From the NCBI GenBank assembly GCA_025054935.1, contig JANWZD010000006.1, positions 88,228-152,227 of the forward strand: 64,000 nucleotides of DNA. Direction: 5' to 3'. Under the pieces are notes generated by a model. That model was not told the origin of the DNA. It was given only the letters and a program-made list of their open reading frames with translations, and made no database searches. Within the stretch, counting starts at the first letter, position 1. Each line of letters opens with the position of its first letter. Position numbers and translations under genes: made by a program. Positions 61,618-64,000 of this stretch are shown here, piece after piece. This stretch comes from Dehalococcoidia bacterium. Its GTDB lineage: Bacteria > Chloroflexota > Dehalococcoidia > SpSt-223.

Positions 61618-61956
61618 TTGGCGTTGCAAGACAAAACCCTCACCTGTCGAGATTGCGGCCACCAGTTTGTGTTCACCGTCAGCGAACAGGAATTCTTCTT
61701 CTCCAAAGGGTTCCTGAACAACCCAAGCCGCTGCCAAGACTGTCGAGCGAGCCGCAAGGCGCGAATTGCTGCGCAGGCGGCCTCGGGAGGCGCCGGCCCG
61801 TTCTCAGGAACTAGGGTGACCAGCAACGGGAGGCGCGAATACACACGCGCAACCTGCTCCTCCTGCGGCGGCGAAGCGCTGCTCCCCTTCACTCCACGCG
61901 GGGACCGGCCCGTCTATTGCTCCGACTGCTTCGACCAAGTGCGCTCTTTCCGCTGA
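61618..61956 (+). CDS. Two-zinc-ribbon protein (zf-trcl type)
   Basis: 112 residues from a TTG at 61618, with GGAGGAG at 61604-61610; a second TTG at 61624 is also possible, and the longer upstream frame is not supported. The first ribbon is CRDCGHQFVFTVSEQEFF followed by SRCQDCR, the pattern of the zinc-ribbon family called zf-trcl. The second is CSSCGGEALLPFTPRGDRP then YCSDCF. Such proteins are common in Chloroflexota and spirochaetes and probably touch nucleic acid or the translation apparatus. A hairpin follows the gene, and infA is next. Confidence 0.8.
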   Translation: MALQDKTLTCRDCGHQFVFTVSEQEFFFSKGFLNNPSRCQDCRASRKARIAAQAASGGAGPFSGTRVTSNGRREYTRATCSSCGGEALLPFTPRGDRPVYCSDCFDQVRSFR

Positions 61957-61986
61957 GCTCTGCTCTTCTTCGGTTCTGATCGCCTT

Positions 61987-62005
61987 GGCCCGCTTCTAGC
62001 GGGCC
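61987..62005 (+). terminator. Hairpin terminator after the zinc-ribbon gene
   Basis: GGCCCGCT, TCT loop, AGCGGGCC: a perfect 8-bp stem followed by ATTCTCAT. It lies 31 nt after the stop and upstream of infA's likely TATTAT (62031-62036). Confidence 0.6.
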
Positions 62006-62134
62006 ATTCTCATCGCCGCAATCAGTCGGGTATTATTTGAAAGACCAGGGCAGCAGATGGCAGCTCGCCCGTTTGACGGAATGAGCGCTGCCCTTTGCGC
62101 AGCCCCGGCAGCGATCAGTCGATTCAGGAGGGTT

Positions 62135-62353
62135 ATGGCTAAATCAGAGACGATTGAAGTTGAAGGGACAGTCGTCGATACCTTGCCGAACGCGATGTTT
62201 CGTGTCCGGCTGGCGAACGATCACGAAGTGCTCGCTCATGTTTCGGGAAAGATCCGAAAAAATTACATCCGTGTCCTGCTTGGAGACCGCGTTCTCGTCG
62301 AACTTTCTCCGTATGACCTGACCCGGGGGCGGATCACCTATCGATTCAAGTAA
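62135..62353 (+). CDS. infA: Translation initiation factor IF-1
   Basis: 72 residues from the ATG at 62135 with AGGAGG at 62126-62131, 3 nt before it. The OB fold is complete: [39 protein letters not shown] and [22 protein letters not shown]-1 binds the A site of the small subunit during initiation. Here it stands alone, apart from the ribosomal-protein operon where many Gram-positives keep it. Its stop is 2 nt from that of the convergent membrane protein. Confidence 0.97.
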   Translation: MAKSETIEVEGTVVDTLPNAMFRVRLANDHEVLAHVSGKIRKNYIRVLLGDRVLVELSPYDLTRGRITYRFK

Positions 62354-62354
62354 G

Positions 62355-64000
62355 TCAGCGGATCACTACCATCTCCTGCCCGTCAGCAGTCATGAGGCGA
62401 ACCCCGCGCTCCGGGATGTAAAGCCCGACCGCGACGGTGCCATCGAGGGGGACCTCCCCGATCCAGCGCCGCTCTCGAACTGTTTCTCCCACTGACCAGA
62501 GCGCAAACGGATAGTTTCCCCTGAGGGGGGCGCCATCAGCTTGGCGAACGATCTGCCCAGCAGCGTCACGGACGTGAACAAAGGCATGGATCGGCTCCCA
62601 AACCGGCTGGCGAAGCTGCCAGACGAGGTCGAGACTGTCGCCGGCGCGCGCCGCCTCGAGAAGCGCTACCCGGCCGTCGAAGAGCGCAATCCCTTCTTCC
62701 GGCGGGCGGACTGGACCCGGCACCCGCAGGCGCGCTGCCGTGAACGCGCTCGCCGGGCCGCCGTTGAGAGGCAGACGTTCAAGGTCAGCGAGCAGGTACC
62801 AGCCGATATCGATCTGGTACACCCCGGGCAGCGCATCGCGCGGCAGGCGCAAGCGATAGGGGTCGGCGACCGCCACGCCGCGCTGCCAACTCGTTGTTGG
62901 GGCGAAGCCGCCGCCGGGCTGATTATCTTGCTGGGCGACCCGCCGCCCAAGCGGATCAAGGAGATGGACGAACACGGTGTATCCCTGGTCGACATCGCGG
63001 AGGAGCTGCCAGTGCAGCGTCAGGTCGATCACTGCTCCCCCGCTCCCCGCCGCGTCTGCCGCTGGCGCCGGGTCGGCTCGGCGCCCTCCCACGGCGAAGG
63101 TAATCCCTTCCAGCAAGAAGGTCTCGCCGAAGCGCGCAGTCCGCTCGATCAGAGGGCGCGGCGCGGCGTGGGGGCTCGCGAGGACGACGTCGCCAGCGCG
63201 GTGCCACTCCTCAGGACGCAGCGCAACGTCGACGCGATAGCGTCCTGCCGGCGCCCCATCCGGCAGCCGTAAGACCCGGAGGTCACGCACGAGCTCATTG
63301 CGGTGCCACGCCTCGGTGGTGCTGGTCGAGAAAATCGGGCGGCTCCACTTCTCAGCGACCGTCTGCCCAGCAGCGTCGACGAGACGCATGCCGAAGCGGC
63401 GGTCGGAGGGCGCTTCTTCAGCAGCAAGCCAAAAGAGTTCCGCCTCGGCAAACGCGCCGCTCGCTCGGAGCCGGCCTCCCGCAAGCGCAACCGGCGTGTC
63501 CGGCACAGGCGGGATCGCTGTCCAGGCGGCTGCCGCCGCGCTCTGCACCAGCCGGAGCGCGATCGTCAGGGCAAGGAGGCCGCTCCCCAGTGCGACCACA
63601 CCCCGCCGCCCCGCCACAAGTGCCATCCCGAGCCCAAGCCCGCCGAGGGAGAGCGCGAGGCAGAAGAGGCGAAGGGGTGTCGGCCCGAATGCGACCTCAA
63701 CAACGTGAGTTCCGGGGGGGAGGTCAACGGTGAGCAGCCCGAGGGGAGTGCTCGGCCGGGGCTCGACCGGTCGGCCATCGACGGTCGCCCGCCAGCCGGG
63801 AAAATAGAAGGCGTGAAGGCGCAGCGGCGCAGGACGGTCGGCGGTCGTCTCCAGCCGCAGCGAGAGCGGGCCCGCGGCCACGACCGCCGCCCCCACGGCC
63901 GGATCGTCCTTCGTGCCGACGGGCGGCGCGAACCCTTCGGTGGGCGGAACGAAGCCTGCCCGCGCCCACACCGGCAGATACTCGGCGGCGGTCGTTGTTC
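62355..64000 (-). CDS. YfhO-like membrane protein with three C-terminal modules (5' end beyond window)
   Basis: The frame is open to the right edge, leaving about 548 residues of the C-terminal part. The first region has AFYFPGWRATVDGRPVEPRP and GLLTVDLPPGTHVVEVAFGP, the end of YfhO-type membrane proteins, which act in glycosylation of teichoic acids in Bacillus. Three membrane-like segments follow. The rest carries three shared modules (first a divergent one, then VDQGYTVFVHLLDPLGRRVA, then EPIHAFVHVRDAAGQIV). It runs against the end of infA. Likely an outer-face sugar transferase of the GT-C kind. Confidence 0.7.
   Translation of the reverse strand, partial: TTTAAEYLPVWARAGFVPPTEGFAPPVGTKDDPAVGAAVVAAGPLSLRLETTADRPAPLRLHAFYFPGWRATVDGRPVEPRPSTPLGLLTVDLPPGTHVVEVAFGPTPLRLFCLALSLGGLGLGMALVAGRRGVVALGSGLLALTIALRLVQSAAAAAWTAIPPVPDTPVALAGGRLRASGAFAEAELFWLAAEEAPSDRRFGMRLVDAAGQTVAEKWSRPIFSTSTTEAWHRNELVRDLRVLRLPDGAPAGRYRVDVALRPEEWHRAGDVVLASPHAAPRPLIERTARFGETFLLEGITFAVGGRRADPAPAADAAGSGGAVIDLTLHWQLLRDVDQGYTVFVHLLDPLGRRVAQQDNQPGGGFAPTTSWQRGVAVADPYRLRLPRDALPGVYQIDIGWYLLADLERLPLNGGPASAFTAARLRVPGPVRPPEEGIALFDGRVALLEAARAGDSLDLVWQLRQPVWEPIHAFVHVRDAAGQIVRQADGAPLRGNYPFALWSVGETVRERRWIGEVPLDGTVAVGLYIPERGVRLMTADGQEMVVIR

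Overview
The window looks like a G+C-rich chromosome segment from a Chloroflexota-type bacterium, probably of the Thermomicrobia/Dehalococcoidia kind. This is inferred from style, not from a marker-gene search. The clues are many GTG and TTG starts, good AGGAGG-type ribosome sites, ATGA-overlapping genes, an NuoEFG-like trio with the extra cysteine block I associate with Chloroflexota, a zinc-ribbon protein of the 'zf-trcl' kind, and many DUF2079/DUF2142/DUF2723/GT39 membrane proteins. No rRNA, CRISPR array, phage or insertion sequence was seen. The outermost genes (1-733 and 62355-64000) run off the window.

Layout. (1) 1-3302, minus strand: an NTT/MFS-like transporter, an ECF-S-like/HAMP membrane protein and a MinD/ParA-like protein with a degenerate P-loop, which may form one signalling cassette. 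(2) 3408-4850: a GNAT acetyltransferase, tRNA-Met, and the remnant of a peptide ABC-transporter binding protein. (3) 4851-9877: nuoE-nuoF-nuoG/FDH-like genes. (4) 9935-12086: a perfect palindrome, rsfS, a small membrane protein, ndk and a PIG-L deacetylase. (5) 12112-15580: a large membrane protein and an amidohydrolase. (6) 27232 down to 15554, minus strand: one tightly coupled operon headed by a 50-residue zinc ribbon. It carries an alpha/beta hydrolase, a GT39-like protein, a crotonase, an RskA-like domain protein, a second GT39-like protein, aroA, a DUF2142-like protein and a DUF2079 protein. (7) 30225-27737, minus: rpsF-ssb-rpsR and a PrsA/SurA-like foldase, divergent from htrA. (8) 31700-33236: small SH3-like and hypothetical proteins. 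(9) 38542-33233, minus: hisZ-hisG-hisD-hisC-hisB. (10) 38909-61438, plus: a lipoprotein, three GT2s, a GT4, a DUF2723 protein, a small membrane protein, a GT39 protein and three consecutive 1,278-1,282-residue proteins. (11) 61618-64000: a zinc-ribbon protein, infA, and a partial YfhO-like membrane protein on the minus strand.

The most striking feature is a modular surface system. Nine membrane proteins end in one to three copies of the same beta-sandwich-like module, about 22 copies by eye. Three tandem paralogues join a 13-helix MFS-like membrane domain, a spermidine-synthase-like SAM fold, and a long C-terminal half that is also found on the neighbouring GT39 protein. They follow a run of glycosyltransferases with overlapping genes, so a role in building or modifying a cell-surface glycan or glycolipid is the best guess. 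No member of this family has a function I can read directly from the sequence.
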